From Tigriopus japonicus (Eukaryota > Arthropoda > Copepoda > Harpacticoida > Harpacticidae): a stretch of 64,000 bases of DNA. The first letter of the stretch is position 1. Each line of letters begins with the position of its first letter. The notes beneath the pieces are model-generated. The model was not told the origin of the DNA. It saw only the letters and a program-made list of their open reading frames with translations, and did not search any database. The translations under genes were made by a program, and so were the position numbers. Location: contig JAAGOF010000180.1 of NCBI GenBank assembly GCA_010645155.1, positions 63,578 to 127,577 on the forward strand, given 5' to 3'. Positions 44,132 through 56,190 of this stretch are shown piece by piece.

Positions 44132-47100
44132 TCAGACTATGTGCCCTTTGTTGGGTTCGTTGCACTCGGGAAGAGATGGCTCATACTCGTCTTGAACCAA
44201 ATCTTCCTCTGAGCCATTTTGCGATCCAGGATTGGAAGATTGTCGCAAATGAACACTGTACTCTGACGAAGGTGTGGCAGACTTTGAAACTGGGGAAGAA
44301 GGATAGCTCTCGACCAAGAGTGGATACTCTTGACTTGAGAGGTTAGCTGAAATGGGTAAGGCCCTTATAGATTATTTCTGCTGGTTAGAAATTGTCTCGT
44401 ATGGCTTTTACCTCTTGACAGTCCGGGTTTATCGTTTGGAGACTTTTTGTGCTCGCATCCGTTTCCAGGTAATGGAGGAACATTAGACACACAATTTAGC
44501 ATCGCTCTTTGAAAAGGATAAAGGGAAAAGGGAAGTGTAATGTGTATGAAAATTCATGGATAACATCTGAATAGAGTCAAAATCTCGTAGCTGGCAACTT
44601 ACAACAAACGGTGTTTGCACAATACATTTTCGACAAAAGATAGAGAGGGTAAAAATGTTTGCGTAAAAAGCTTGGTTTCTTATTTTTAAGTAGAAAGAAC
44701 CACGCTTCTTTCAGTGCTTCAAATGGCTTTTTCAGCTTGGATCGAAATACCCAAACCCAACTTTGCAATGTTTTGACCCATAAACCAATGAAAAACAACT
44801 ATTCTTTTACTATATAAAGATAGTATAATCGTATAGTATAAGTATAATTTAATTCTATGTACAGGGAAAAAGGTATGGTACCTAAACTTTGAACTCATAC
44901 AATGATTTGTGCGTTGTGCAAAATTCCAGGGTTTGCCGCTTTAACCTCACAAAACAAATACAATTCAATAAGATCATTCAAAATTATTTGCCCCCTGCCT
45001 CTCTCTGCACCCCCCCTCAAATTTACGAGGAGCAATTTACCGAGTCGGTGGTCCAAGTGTGGATTTTGCCGGTTTTAGTAAAATCGAGACATGAAGCATT
45101 AACCTGACTCAAAAATTGACTATTTCGACTATCCAAAATTTTACTTTGTTTCTCAGCATTAAAAGGAAGGTAATTTAGGAATGCATTTTGATATAACAAG
45201 CGTTTTAGGGCTTTTTAGGTCAAAAATGGACCATTCCATATGAACTGAACTGATGAACTACATAATAACATTTGATTTTAATGTAACAAGTAACTAAAAG
45301 AACTCTAAATGTGGATAAAACAGTTTTTGAAACGAGTTTTTGTGTGCTGCAAAACAGATTTATCGCAAAATGTATTTTGAGAGCATTTCTAGTATTGCTT
45401 TAAAGTATCTCGTGCCCAATTTTGTTTAAAGGTTTTAACGCATAAGACTTTTTTCCTGGATACAATGGAGCAAAAGTAAAGTTGTTCCCCATTGGTTTGT
45501 GGAAAAGGCCAAGATGTGTTTGGGTATTTCGATTCAAACTTAAAAAGCCTATTGAGACACTGTGTTCCTGAAAATGGTCTCAATGGATGAGTGGAATTGG
45601 AAGAATTCAGCTGGGGATATTGTGGCCAAAATGGCTACGGATGCGTCAAAATCGAAACTAACCGTCCAAAACACTCAAAGTTCTTAAGCCCAAATCGCAT
45701 TCTTCGTTTTGACAATCAATCAAAACGAACTTCTGTCTTTCTTAGAAAACTTAAACTATGAAACACCCGAGCCTAGTTCTGATCCATCCCTCGCCAGTTT
45801 GACCCCCAATTCTGAAGCTGAATTTGTCCGACTACACTCTTCCATTAACTATGAATCAAACGCATTTTCTTACCTTTGTTTGTTGCCTCCAACACGAAAT
45901 AGAGTAGCTATTTCATCAAAAGTTTTATTTTTAGTTTCAGGGACCTTCTTATACGTAAATATCCAAAATATGGCCAGGAAAACGCTGAAGGGAAGAAAAG
46001 TGTAATTTTCCAACGCAGTCTGTTCAGGAGAAAAAAGAAAGGCCAGTCGTCATTTTCATTTTCATCTTTTTCATTTTCCCGATCGAACCAATGTCAAGTC
46101 ACCTGCATGGTTGGGAATCCAATTCCCACGCAAAAGTTTGCGCACCAATTAATCAGCACCGCCACTGACATGGCCGCTGGTCGTGGTCCTTGTGAAAACA
46201 ACTCGGCAGTGATCATCCATGGAATTGAGCCCGGACCCACGGCAAAGAACACCACATAGAACAATGTAGAGACCACCGAGAGCCACCAGATCCAAGCCAC
46301 CAACTCCTAAGGGGCAGAGCAAAGAAAGGTTAGTTGAAGTCGGTCCTCTAAATTGCGCCCATTGGCTCACTAAGACGTGCGTACCTTGACCAAAAATGAT
46401 ATGGTTATGAAAATCGAGAAGATGAACATTCCACCCAAACCGTACAAATGGAGGGTTCTCCGTCCACTTCGGTCCATCAAAGGAATGGACACAAGAGTCA
46501 TCAAAACCATAACGCTGCCGATACCGATTGTGGCCAATTTGGCGTTCGATTCACTCAAACCCGTTGTGATGAAGAGATTGGTGGAGTAATAAAAGACCTG
46601 CAAACCCGAGATTAAATTCTTTACTTTGCGCATCAAAACCATTTCCAAAGAAAGCCAGAACCTTACAGCATTGATTCCAGATAATTGTTGGGATAGTTGC
46701 ATTACTACTGCAATCAATAATGGAAGACGCAATGATGGGGATCGAAGGAGTTCGCACACGTTGATTTTGGCTTCGGCACGCTGAGCTTGTTCCTCAGTTT
46801 TCATTTCGTCGATGTCATCGTCGATGTCCTTAGAATTTCGCAATTTTCTTAATGCTGTAAAAAAGGGGTAAGGAAGGTCAAAGTTTCTTCCTTGGCAATA
46901 AATGGAAGTAGTTGTAATGTAGTTGTAATTGTAATTGTAATTGCAAATGTAATTATAATTGTAATTACAATTATGTATTCTATGGTACGTAAATAAATTG
47001 AGGGTGAGTCAAATTGAGATCAAGTGAGGTGACTCGGTTGAATCAAAGGTGAGTCAATCGATGAATTGTGAGTGAGACAACCATCATAATTTCTGCATTT

Positions 47101-50100
47101 TAAAAGTCATTAGTAGAGCAAGTAAAAATAATTGGAGATTTTCCTCAAAATAATTATTTTTTAATTGTGAAAAAAGGCCAAAATAATTGAAAAATAATTT
47201 CTTAGCCGTTCAAAAAGGATGATGTAGACAGTGTTTTTTCAGATTTCCAACATCATATTGATTTATTCATCGCTTGCGCGAGAAGAAGCAGTTGACAACA
47301 ACACTTTTTTCAAGGTTCCCCTCCGAGAACGACTGCCTCCTGTCTGCAAAGATGTGTTTGAACACGGAAAACGTGCGTTCCACGTCCACGGACACAATGG
47401 GACAGAACGCCAGGTTTGCAGCATCGGCGGCATCAAATCCGGCCGGAAGGGCAGCTCCGGTGCCATCCATCACCTCCCCAATCTTGGACAGGACGGTCAA
47501 GCCCGAGTTCTTTGTCAGAACTTCCTCCATCCTCCCCTTCAGAATCTCGCCTTTGGGCCCAGGGACTCGGCTCATCTTTTCATTTGAGTCCGTGATGATC
47601 TGGAGCGAGCGGCTGAGACTGATGCCAGATTCCTCCAATGACGTGATGGCTTTGGGGAGGAACGACAGATGCACTTTTATGAAGGTCAGATCGGCTTGCA
47701 GACTTGGTTTGGACATCAATTCTTGGCTTTCCCTGATGCTCTTGGCTTCGGTCTGGTCAAAGCTGTTGACGACGTCGCGCACTTTGGTCAGGTTGCTGGC
47801 GTAGAAGACAGCTACCTCGAGCCACGTCCCTCATCTCGTCACAACTGGCTCTGGCGGGAGAGGCAACTCGGGGCAGCTCTCGTGGTAGGCCTGGCGACGG
47901 GTAGGAGCCTTGACGAAGACCATTTTGACCGACGCGATCAGCCGGTTCACGTCCGGGAAGAGGTCCTGCACTTTCTCACAGACTCTGAAAAAAGAAAGAA
48001 TGCAAGCCTCAATCATGTTAAGTGCAATTTTTCACGTATTTTTGGGGCCAAAATGTGACTTACAGGGCCAGTCCGTGGCAGGCACATGTGACGTGAAGAA
48101 CTTTCGGAAAGAAGACCTGAAGGCTCCGGCCGCACTTGAGCATGTACGGGGCCGCATCGCTGACAAACACGCGGAGCCGTTCTCCGTCGAAATTCGGGTC
48201 AACCATGCGCGTCGTGTCGTTGATGAGGCGGGCCATGTTGTCGCCGTTCGCCGTCTCCAGGAACGCCACTTTGGCCAGAAACGGCGGAGAAAACGAGTCG
48301 CTGTCCAACTTTCCGACGACGACGTTGGCAACCTCACGTCCAGTTGAGTCTTTGGCACAGTCAGAGCTGACCCAGATTGAGGCCTGGCCAATCTTTTCTC
48401 TCATTTTGGCAACGACCTCATGGTAGCATATGGGGACATATTTCTGCCTGAGGCTGGCCTCACTGGGCATGGTCTTGCCAATGTTCTTCTCGAGGAACTT
48501 CTTCAGCTCCGGGTTGTGCATTTTGAAGATGGGGATGTCCGCAGAGAGCAGGGCCTCGCAGAGCTCTTTGTGCATGGCCTCAGCGGGCGACATCAATTTC
48601 CCTCCAGCAGTCACCTCCTCCAAAGTCGCCTGAAGAGCCGTTCGCTTCTTTGACTTGAGCCTCTTATTTGCCTCGTGCACACTCGTTGTAGAGTGCTGCC
48701 TCAGGTCACAGCTTTGCTTCACGTTGAAGGTCTTCTCGCAGTACGTGCACAGCACGATGTCGTTGTTCGGCGACACGAACTTAAAGGGCGTGTTCGGGGA
48801 CTCATTCCATTTAGAGAGCAATTTCGCTCTCTGCATCGCATTAAGAGCCACCATTTTGCACCAAATTCGCAAAATTCGATCGTATTGTTGTTTAAATCGG
48901 CTGGCCCCTGGCAGCTGCCTCCGCCTGAAGTTGCATCTTTTGAGCCGGTTTTTTCAAACAGCGTACGACCTTCTTTTTTGGTAGAGGAAGAATGTTTTTT
49001 TTTTTTTTTAATTTGGGCAAAAATAATTGAAAAATCTGAAAAAGTGGCCAAATAATTTAAAATTATTTAATAATTTTAAAATTTTTTTTACTTGCTCTAG
49101 TCATTAGTAATTACTCAGGGCCACCAAATTTACGTAAAAAGTATTGACAAAAAATGTTGTATTTTTGGTAATTATTTTAAGTAATAATGTGACAGAAACG
49201 GATTTTTTGGTAATTTTTCTAGCACTTCTTTCATTAATTGCAGAAGAAACTGACCTTTTCCTATACTCATATCATCTGTAAGTCTTTCTTCATAGCAGAT
49301 GAATAAATTTCATTTTGTTACAACTGTACAAAACCCTCTCTGTGTCTTTTCATTGCTTGATTTTGCCGCCTTTTTGCACGTCTTTTTGAAGGGAACAAGC
49401 AATTTCTCTAGGTTTTTTGAAACTTTCCGAATTTTATTAATTAAGAAAAAATCGCAAATATTTGTAATTACATTGCAAAAAGTTATTTACAAGCATCTGA
49501 TGGCCCCGAAGATAAACTAAATATTTTTTGTTGCAACTACAATATTTAATGTCGGATAGTTTCCTTGCTTTGCTTTTGATTGATAAACTGATCTTTTTCA
49601 GAAAAAAATTAACAGAACAAGCACTTTTCCCCCATTTTTCGTAAAATGTCCCCCATTTTTCGTAAAATGTCCCCCATTTTTCGTAAAACGTCCCCCATTT
49701 TTCGTAATTTTGGACAAAAACTCAGGATTTTGGTAATTACATTGAAAAATGTAATTTACAACTATCTGGTGGCCCTGGTCATTACTTTTATTTTTATATA
49801 AGCTCCAGTGTCGTCACTTTAAAAATCTTTGATTCCACCTTTGAAGGCCTTCCCGATTGAATTGTGGGGGCTGCTTTTGGCACCATGGAATCACTTACTT
49901 TTCGAGTCATCTAAAAACGCAAACTGGGTACCTTTATGGTGTTCTCTAAATTTTGGAAGCAAAAGTAGTCGGATTGAGGTAGGTCTGGACTAAAAGGAGG
50001 ATGTAGGAAAGTTTTCTAATGAAATTTTCTCAATTTAATGCAGAATGTTAATTGAAGGTTACAAAAATTGCCACTAGATGGAGCCAAAACAGGGGCAAAA

Positions 50101-53021
50101 AAGTCCGTTGATTTCAGATCTATCCTCAACTTTGATTTTTTACCAAAATTACAACTTCCATCTTAAAATGGATTTCTCTTCATATTTCGAGTCTTTTGGA
50201 GCTCAGCTACGATATTAATGTGTTCAAAATGTAAAAGGTCACACTGAGTAATCACAAATTGAGGCTAAATATTTACCAGAAGCACCCACAAATGTTTTTA
50301 TCTCAAGATGGCGCTGATTGTCATTTTTTCTTTGATTGAAGCTCAACTTTGCCTCCTTCAGAGGGCTTGCTCTGACAGCAGAGTTGTTCATTTTGAGAAC
50401 AAGAGAGGGCACCCTAATAGGATGTGTTACGGGCATGCTAAATCATGTAAGAGCCATCTAGGTGAAGCAAATGTAAGTTTTCTTCAAAATCCTAAATTCA
50501 ATCAAACATGCAATGTTAGCTCCGATCTTGAAATTTGCCATTTGAAGGGTTGAAAATTCCTGGCTGTTTTGAGAAGCAGTATCTCTCGATATTGGCCAGA
50601 CACAGACTAATAAGACAACAGCAAGTTTTCAAGGGACATTCATCAATTTGTTTTCCGCTACCTTCTCGGGCTTGATTTTCCTTTTGCTTGGTAATCAGCA
50701 AATAGCGAGGCGACTCCGGACAAAAAGGTAAAAGACAAATTTGCAGCAATGATGGAAAAACGGCAATGCCCAACAAGAAGGGCCATCCACTGTTGGTACC
50801 CAAAAGGGACTCGATACCCAAGATTTGCGAAATGAGCAAGCCCACAGTTACGGCCAATTGATTGATGGTGCCCAGGCCTCCTCGCAAAGTTAATGGGGAT
50901 ATTTCAGAGATGTACATGGGCACCAGGGAGGTATTCAGGCCTGTGTACAAAGATACGGACCGTGAAAGTTGAAACTAGATTGTTGACACAAACCACAACT
51001 TGAAATTCACTCACCGCAATTCATACCGATAACAAAACGACCTATGATGAGCAACTCGTACGATTCCGCATATTTGGCCATTCCCATGGCGATGGCACCA
51101 CCTACACCAAAAAAGTTGTTCACCAAAAGCCCGCCTTTCCTGAAAGTGAAGCAATAAAATATTGCTTAAGTTGACATATTTAGCGAAATGCTATCAAAAT
51201 TAGGGGAAAAAATAGAAAAGGGAAGAGGGAAAATTACCTCTCTCCTTGAGAATGAAATAATTTTAAGATGTTGACGCATTACTTAAAGCTCATTTGTTCA
51301 AATGCGCGTTGCAACGGCATTGGCTACATATTTACCTGCCAAATTTGTTGGCGATGCATCCACCCATGAATCCACCCATCATCCCTCCCAAAGCAAAAAT
51401 AGCCACGGCAATGGCATACAGGAAAGTTGAGGCCTCGTAAGTCATATTCTCACCGTCATAACGCTGTCGATAAGCGAATCGAATAAATTTCTCTATCACC
51501 TAGAAAGAAAAAAAGAGCTTTTTGGACATTTTGTCACGCGAGAACACAATTTTGCCAGAAATTTACCGACTCAGGCGCATTTATGACACCCGTATTGTAA
51601 CCAAACTGAAGCATGCCTAAAACTGCGGAAAAAATGCTGAATCCAAGGACGAAGGTGAGTCCCTGTAAAAGACAACTAACACCCTTTTTGTCGTTGAAAT
51701 AGGAAACATGGAAAAGATAAATACTTCACCTGTTCCATTAGCTTAGACTTGCGTCTTTCGCTATCACTTTCCATGCGATCCAACGAGTCCCGAATGTCGT
51801 CTAGTTCTTCCTTGACAAATTGTACAGAGTCAATCTCATGTTTGATGCACATCATGTCTTGTTTGACCTCGTAGACCTCACTTTGACAGTTTTCCAAACT
51901 ACGAGTGAGCTCACTCAATTGGCATTGGATTTGATCCAAAGTAAAATTGGGTTCGATGGCGGCAAAAATTCCAGGATTGGATTCCATTAACTTATGGTTA
52001 AAGTTGAGGCTCATCAAGTCGGCTTGCCGATGTCTATGAAAAGCAAAATGCATTCTCCAAATTGAAAATCAACTTCAGAACCTTTGGTTTTATCTGCAAT
52101 ACCATGCACTTAACAAAGTACAGCAATTAAGGTTTATTTAATCGTAATGCAAACAAAGTTTCATTCAAAAAAGTTCTTGGACTTTTAAGATACACAATCA
52201 TGTGAGGGAAGATCCAGAAAACCAAACTTGCTTTTGTTTCTAATGCCTTGCTGAAATTGACATCCGCTTAACATTCCAAAATTCCTCAAATAGTGCGTCA
52301 AGTGTACACAAGTAGAAAATTCAGCGTTTCCTCGGTTTATTCATTGGTCTCTGAGAACTCGAATTTTACTAGAATCGCGTTTTCTAGAAGCTGTCTCCAA
52401 ATGACTGAGTTTTTAGGACACGTTGATGGATGACTCAATACACTCGGGAACCATACTGTTTTTAAGCAAATCGTTGTTGGGTTTTAGCATAGATGACAAC
52501 AAATAAATGGCAATTAGTGGGACTTGAATTTAGAGTATACGAAAAAAGAATTTACAGATTGGTTTCATTAGGTCCCATTTGAAGTTTTCTAAAAGATCAT
52601 CAAAACTTCCTCGTATTCGTTTTTTTTTAAATTACGTTTATTGCTTATTTTTTGTTCTCTTCAAAATATGAATTTGTTCTTGATTTTGCTTCGGACGTGT
52701 CACGTTTTCGTTCCAGATGGGGTTGGGTCAAGGCTCTGAACGTCCCGTTTATTGTGCATTAACTTACCCATGTGGGTAATTGGGTATGCTCTCAAAGTCA
52801 TCCTCATGGTGTCCGTATCCGTTGTCGGAATTCTCTTGCGAGCAAGACCCCGGATCCGGTGCATATCGAAACACACCACTGGCACTTCGTCGAACTAAAC
52901 TCCCGCCCTCTTCATTGGCGCTCAAAATTCCATCGCCAGGCCCTCCCGCTACGCCCATCGCAGTTGATCGCTGACTCGCAGTATACGAGGCGTCCATCTT
53001 CAGATCCTCAGGATCGCTCAT
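44132..53021 (-). CDS. Glut1: Class I facilitative glucose transporter (GLUT1-like), 12 exons, 760 aa
   Basis: Plasma-membrane sugar uniporter of the SLC2/MFS family. Exons (minus): 53021-52768, 52033-51730, 51662-51567, 51499-51336, 51139-51015, 50940-50662, 46854-46667, 46597-46385, 46306-46103, 46019-45874, 44506-44412, 44346-44132. All eleven junctions are GT-AG and keep frame and phase. Landmarks: [13 protein letters not shown] (TM1, ~205-217); [25 protein letters not shown] (~389-393); [12 protein letters not shown] (~461-471, carrying QLS and the TM7 block of class I GLUTs); DRSGRRT (~512-518); GPGSIPW (~565-571); [12 protein letters not shown] (~636-647). Compared with human GLUT1 (492 aa) it has ~186 extra N-terminal residues, a polar stretch then a predicted coiled coil ([20 protein letters not shown]). 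The ~100-residue C-tail is Ser/Pro/Glu-rich and ends NEPNKGHIV. The 3.8-kb intron 6 holds a hAT transposon on the same strand. Confidence 0.95.
44705..45565. mobile_element. Diverged relative of the 31489 palindrome, in Glut1 intron 10
   Basis: Inverted ends contain GATCGAAATACCCAAAC (left) and GTTTGGGTATTTCGATTCAA (right). GGTCAAAAATGGACCATT in the middle matches the 31489-32615 family. Boundaries are approximate. Confidence 0.65.
46915..46975. repeat. TTGTAA hexanucleotide microsatellite
   Basis: Imperfect TGTAATTGTAAT repeats in Glut1 intron 6. Confidence 0.8.
47114..49099 (-). mobile_element. Autonomous-type hAT transposon, 1986 bp, in Glut1 intron 6
   Basis: Ends TAGAGCAAGTAAAAA on both sides (inverted), flanked by an exact 8-bp duplication GTCATTAG (47106-47113 and 49100-49107). 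It encodes a near-intact transposase (47267-48854) and is inserted in the same orientation as the host gene. It is the only element in the window with a transposase and matching ends. Confidence 0.95.
47267..48854 (-). pseudogene. hAT transposase, two exons, one in-frame TGA
   Basis: Exons 48854-48064 and 47984-47267 join over a 79-bp intron (GTAAGT donor, TTTTTTCAG acceptor), 502 codons. A BED-like zinc finger lies at residues 36-60 (C-X2-C-X14-H-X5-H). The RNase H-like core includes an S-D block (D165), [12 protein letters not shown] (second Asp, ~234), and CACHGLAL. The C-terminal hAT block is [15 protein letters not shown] (Glu ~466) with [17 protein letters not shown]. The only defect is TGA at codon 315 (47833-47831), exactly where hAT proteins carry the Trp of the T-R-W block; the flanking frame (PVVTR, then [10 protein letters not shown]) is otherwise unbroken. 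An upstream in-frame Met (48872) is an alternative start. Higher GC than the host intron marks it as foreign. A recent nonsense mutation is the simplest reading; readthrough is possible but unsupported. Confidence 0.9.
49116..49777. mobile_element. 662-bp hAT-like element, CAGGGCCACCA ends
   Basis: Inverted ends CAGGGCCACCAAATTTACGT and CAGGGCCACCAGATAGTTGT. Flanks GTAATTACT and GTCATTACT (8 of 9 matching) are a possible aged target duplication. It contains a ~21-bp tandem array, CCCCCATTTTTCGTAAAATG, four units, at 49628-49710. It lies 16 bp from the autonomous-type hAT. Confidence 0.7.
49778..50661. other. Rest of Glut1 intron 6, nothing recognised
   Basis: No exon or repeat supported between the hAT pair and exon 6. 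Confidence 0.4.
52034..52767. other. Glut1 intron 1
   Basis: 734 bp between the N-terminal exon (donor GTAAGT at 52767) and the coiled-coil exon (acceptor TCATAG). Nothing else recognised. Confidence 0.6.
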
Positions 53022-53625
53022 TTTGACGGACTAAAAGGTCGACTTTGGCCTTAATTTGAACCGATTTGTTGTTAATTCACGCCATTAGTGTCAAGTTCTT
53101 GCAAGTATGAAATAATGAATGACAATTGAGGCCAACAGATGAATACACAAAGGTCGGTCGAGCACTAACAAGAACAACCAGGCACAACCAAACCTTTCTC
53201 TCTCAGACGGGTTTCTTTCTCGCCTTGTGCTGAGCCCGATCAATACTGAAGCAAAGTCTCCTTTCTCAAAGCTTGCATCAAGGCCGTAGTTCTGAAGGCC
53301 TTGCAGCAAAAGGATATATTATCAAAGAGGAAGGATGGAATATACTGTCAAAAGAGAAATGGTCGAAAACAATAAAAGCAGAGCTACAAGAGACAGATTT
53401 GTGAGTCATAGAAGAAAATGTCAGGAAAGTGCTTGAGAAGATTTTTAGTATTTTCTCGTCAATTTTATGAATAAATTCAGATAAATCGGGTTCAGCAACA
53501 GCTTTTGTACAAAGGCTCAAAAAGTTTGATGGAACCCACCAAACAAAAGCTGATGGGTACAAGGGTCCACAAATAAACGATCACAGAGCTGTGAGCCCAC
53601 AAGCACCGTGTTATTTTTTCTTGTG
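53022..53625. other. 5' flank of Glut1
   Basis: Presumed 5' UTR and promoter. Frames on the minus strand are short and unrecognised; no clear core promoter motif. Confidence 0.35.
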
Positions 53626-53845
53626 GGTGCTAGGTTTAGGAGGTTTGAGCCTCGCCCGGCCAGGAAAGCCAGCCATGACATCGTTAACACTTTTCCAGTA
53701 AGCAATTCAGGTCAGTTATCAGAGTAGTTCTCTGTCTGTGGGAGTGGAATAACCTCTAAAAGTTTCCTTCAGAAAGGTTGGGGAGGAGGATCGAACCTGG
53801 GACTTCTCGCACTACAGGATACTGCGCCAACCACGACACCTCAGG
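53626..53845 (-). mobile_element. tRNA-derived SINE, copy 3
   Basis: On the minus strand the head has GTGTCGTGGTTGGCGCAGT (A box) and CAGGTTCGATCCTCCTCCCC (B box). The tail GGCGAGGCTCAAACCTCC lies near 53650. It is abutted at its 5' end by the hairpin 53844-53939. Confidence 0.85.
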
Positions 53846-53939
53846 CTAGTTTTTAAAGACGCAAAGATCGATCTTAAGATCGTACTTTAGTACTGTAAGT
53901 TCGATCTTGAGATCGATCTTTGCGCTTAAAAAACTAGCC
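53844..53939. repeat. 96-bp strong hairpin
   Basis: GGCTAGTTTTTAAAGACGCA followed by AAGATCGATCTTAAGATCG pairs with CGATCTTGAGATCGATCTTT, then GCGCTTAAAAAACTAGCC. The loop is about 18 bp. It contains short GATC-rich sub-palindromes. Confidence 0.9.
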
Positions 53940-54280
53940 TCTCGTCTCCTCCCTTCATGGATGATTTTTGTGGCCCAATATTTTCATTTTTCCCATAGTT
54001 CCCAAAAATCATCATTAGCTCACATGTGGGCTGCACTCCACTGGTTGCCGACCCCTGGTATAAAAGATGTAATGTCTACCTTGTGGTGTTAATTTGTCAT
54101 TTATAGGGGTGCAAATTTCTGGAAATTTAACGTCTTTTAAGCCTTTTCAAATGCCCATTTTTTGGTTTTGTTTTGGGTTGGTTGCGAATTTTCTTCTACC
54201 GCTGCAAGGAATGTGATTCCCTGCAAAAATAAATCACAAATAAAATAATTTGAACAATCAATATTTATACGAAATTTGGT

Positions 54281-55130
54281 CTAACAACGAATTACTGTTG
54301 GAAGATCTGCGCAAACCCTTGAATTGAGTGGGTTGATCAGGAACAATATTAAAAATTTGTCTAATCCTGCCTTAAATGTTGTTAGAGGATCAGCTCCTAC
54401 ATATTCCCGACGAAGATTAATGGGCAACAAATTGAACAAAGAAGGAGCCCGATAAAGAAGAGAGGAGGACTTCATTGATCGAACTAGCCCCGATTCCCTT
54501 GGATTTGGAGGTGCTCTCAGAGCGCACGTAAAACCTCTACGATGGCTTCAACTGATCTCAAATCCTGGGTTAGGACAGAGCCCATGAATGCTCTTGAAGA
54601 CATACAGTATCAGATACCTTTCATACCTTCTCTGAGTACTGTATATCCCTTACTTATGGAGTTTCTTCCAATATGAGAGCTCTCTCATTCCTGTGATGTT
54701 CCTAGCGAAATTGGACTTGCTCGACCTTTTGCAAATCTGCCAAACTCATTGGAGCCCAAATGGGGGAAGCATGTTTAAGATGCGGTTAAACAATCGACTT
54801 GTACACAATTAGCATCGTAACACTTTCTCTGGACTTGAAAGTGCGATAGATCCAGCCACACGTTTGAAATGCCTTCCCCACTTTTAATTCGATATGCTCA
54901 TCGAACTTTCCATCATCTTGGATGACAACTCCTAAATCCTTAATGGACAATATCATGGACAATACCTGCTCAATTTCACAAATTCCATCGTCTTTGAGCG
55001 GAACATCTAATTTTGACGCCCCATGCGTTATTGTGCGGAATTTCATCCTATTTAAAGCCATGTTACTCCTGGTAACCCAAGAGTAGACTTTCTCCAAGTA
55101 CTCATATTTTTTCAAAATTTATTTAGATTA
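54281..55130 (-). pseudogene. CR1-like LINE ORF2, RT C-terminal part and tail
   Basis: The minus-strand frame 55115-54786 holds YLEKVYSWVTRSNMALNRMK, FRTITHG, and IKDLGVVIQDDGKFDEHIEL with KVGKAFQTCGWIYRTFKSR (the K-D-L-G-V block). The RT C-terminus resumes in another frame at 54475-54281 as RAPSLFNLLPINLRREYVGA and TTFKAGLDKFL, typical of the last part of CR1/Jockey ORF2. Frameshifts separate the parts. The YADD block is absent. Confidence 0.8.
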
Positions 55131-55149
55131 GATTTTAGATTTTTATCCT

Positions 55150-55345
55150 CAAACCAGCTATTGCTACTTCTTCATCTAAAACTCCTGGACGAAGCCAAGT
55201 CTCGGTGATAGAAATGAAAGAGACCTCTCTATCAATGCTAACTCCTCCAGTGCTCTGACCTTTCTGCTGGAAATCAGACAGTGAACGTTCAAATAGAGCC
55301 CTTTTATGGGCTCTTCCGATGGACCAAGACTATTAGGGGATCCTA
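55150..55345 (-). pseudogene. LINE endonuclease N-terminal fragment
   Basis: The minus strand encodes GLYLNVHCLISSRKVRALEE and then, after a frameshift, SFISITETWLRPGVLDEEVA. This is the start of an APE-type endonuclease (the T-E-T-W block). It is fused to the RT C-terminal piece on its left, so the middle of ORF2 was deleted. Confidence 0.75.
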
Positions 55346-56190
55346 TGAAATTAGAGCAGATCAAAAGAAAGTGTGTACAAAATGGAGCGAATCAAAATAG
55401 TGGCGGTTCAAAATAGAGCCGCTTCATAAGAGAGTGAATCAAATTAGAGCCAGATCAAAAAAGAGTGTATTGAATTAGAGCGAAAATAGCGTTCGTTAAT
55501 TCCTCAATTTTAACTTAAGGAGAAATTTGTAAATGACAAACAAAAAAATTAAATAAATTAGCTAACAATGTTGCAGGAGTTCAAAAAGACCCAAAAGGAC
55601 AAGGAAATACTATTTATGCACCTGCAAAGGAAGGGAGTAATGGCCAAAATCCGGCGGAGGGAGTTTCATATTATTGGCGACCCGAGGGCGTCAATTAAAA
55701 TGAAACGAGTGATGTGCATATTTGTGGGTGCATATTGTGTTTTGTTGACCAACTTATCCTTTTTGGGACTTCCGTTGCAATTTTTCAACCCTGAAAATCA
55801 GTTCAACCACGGACATTCGTACTATCCAACTAGCATGCTTTGCTTACTCAATACCGGTATTAGGAGCAAGCTCCGTTCACCTCAAGTACATCAGTTGGTG
55901 TGTTGGCTACTCAGTGCCATGGTATTGACAAGTTGAAGTAGCCCTAGCTGATTGCGGGCCGGCGCGAGAGCGCTTAAAAATTCAAAGCAACACTTTCGAG
56001 CAAAACATGTTTCTTTGCTCGATGATTTAGTGTGCTGTGGTGAAAATTGGGCCAAATTTTGACGAATTTCATTAAAATGCGTTCATTTGAGCCTCCTAAA
56101 TAGGGAAAAAGGACCAATGAGACTTTCAATAATGTCTTAAATGGCAATGTGAATCAAAAGAGAAACAACAATTTTACGTTTTCTTAGAAA

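Noticed and set aside
48060..48872. Complete 270-aa host zinc-finger protein ending at 48060
   Set aside because: The terminal TAA is part of a GTAAGT donor; splicing over 79 bp continues the hAT transposase.
49628..49710. Regularly repeated 21-bp units resembling a CRISPR array
   Set aside because: The units are directly adjacent without unique spacers, in a eukaryotic hAT-like element; it is a tandem repeat.
54040..54059. hAT-like right end CCGACCCCTG
   Set aside because: It looks like the complement of a common hAT terminus (CAGGGGTCGG), but no matching left end or duplication was found.
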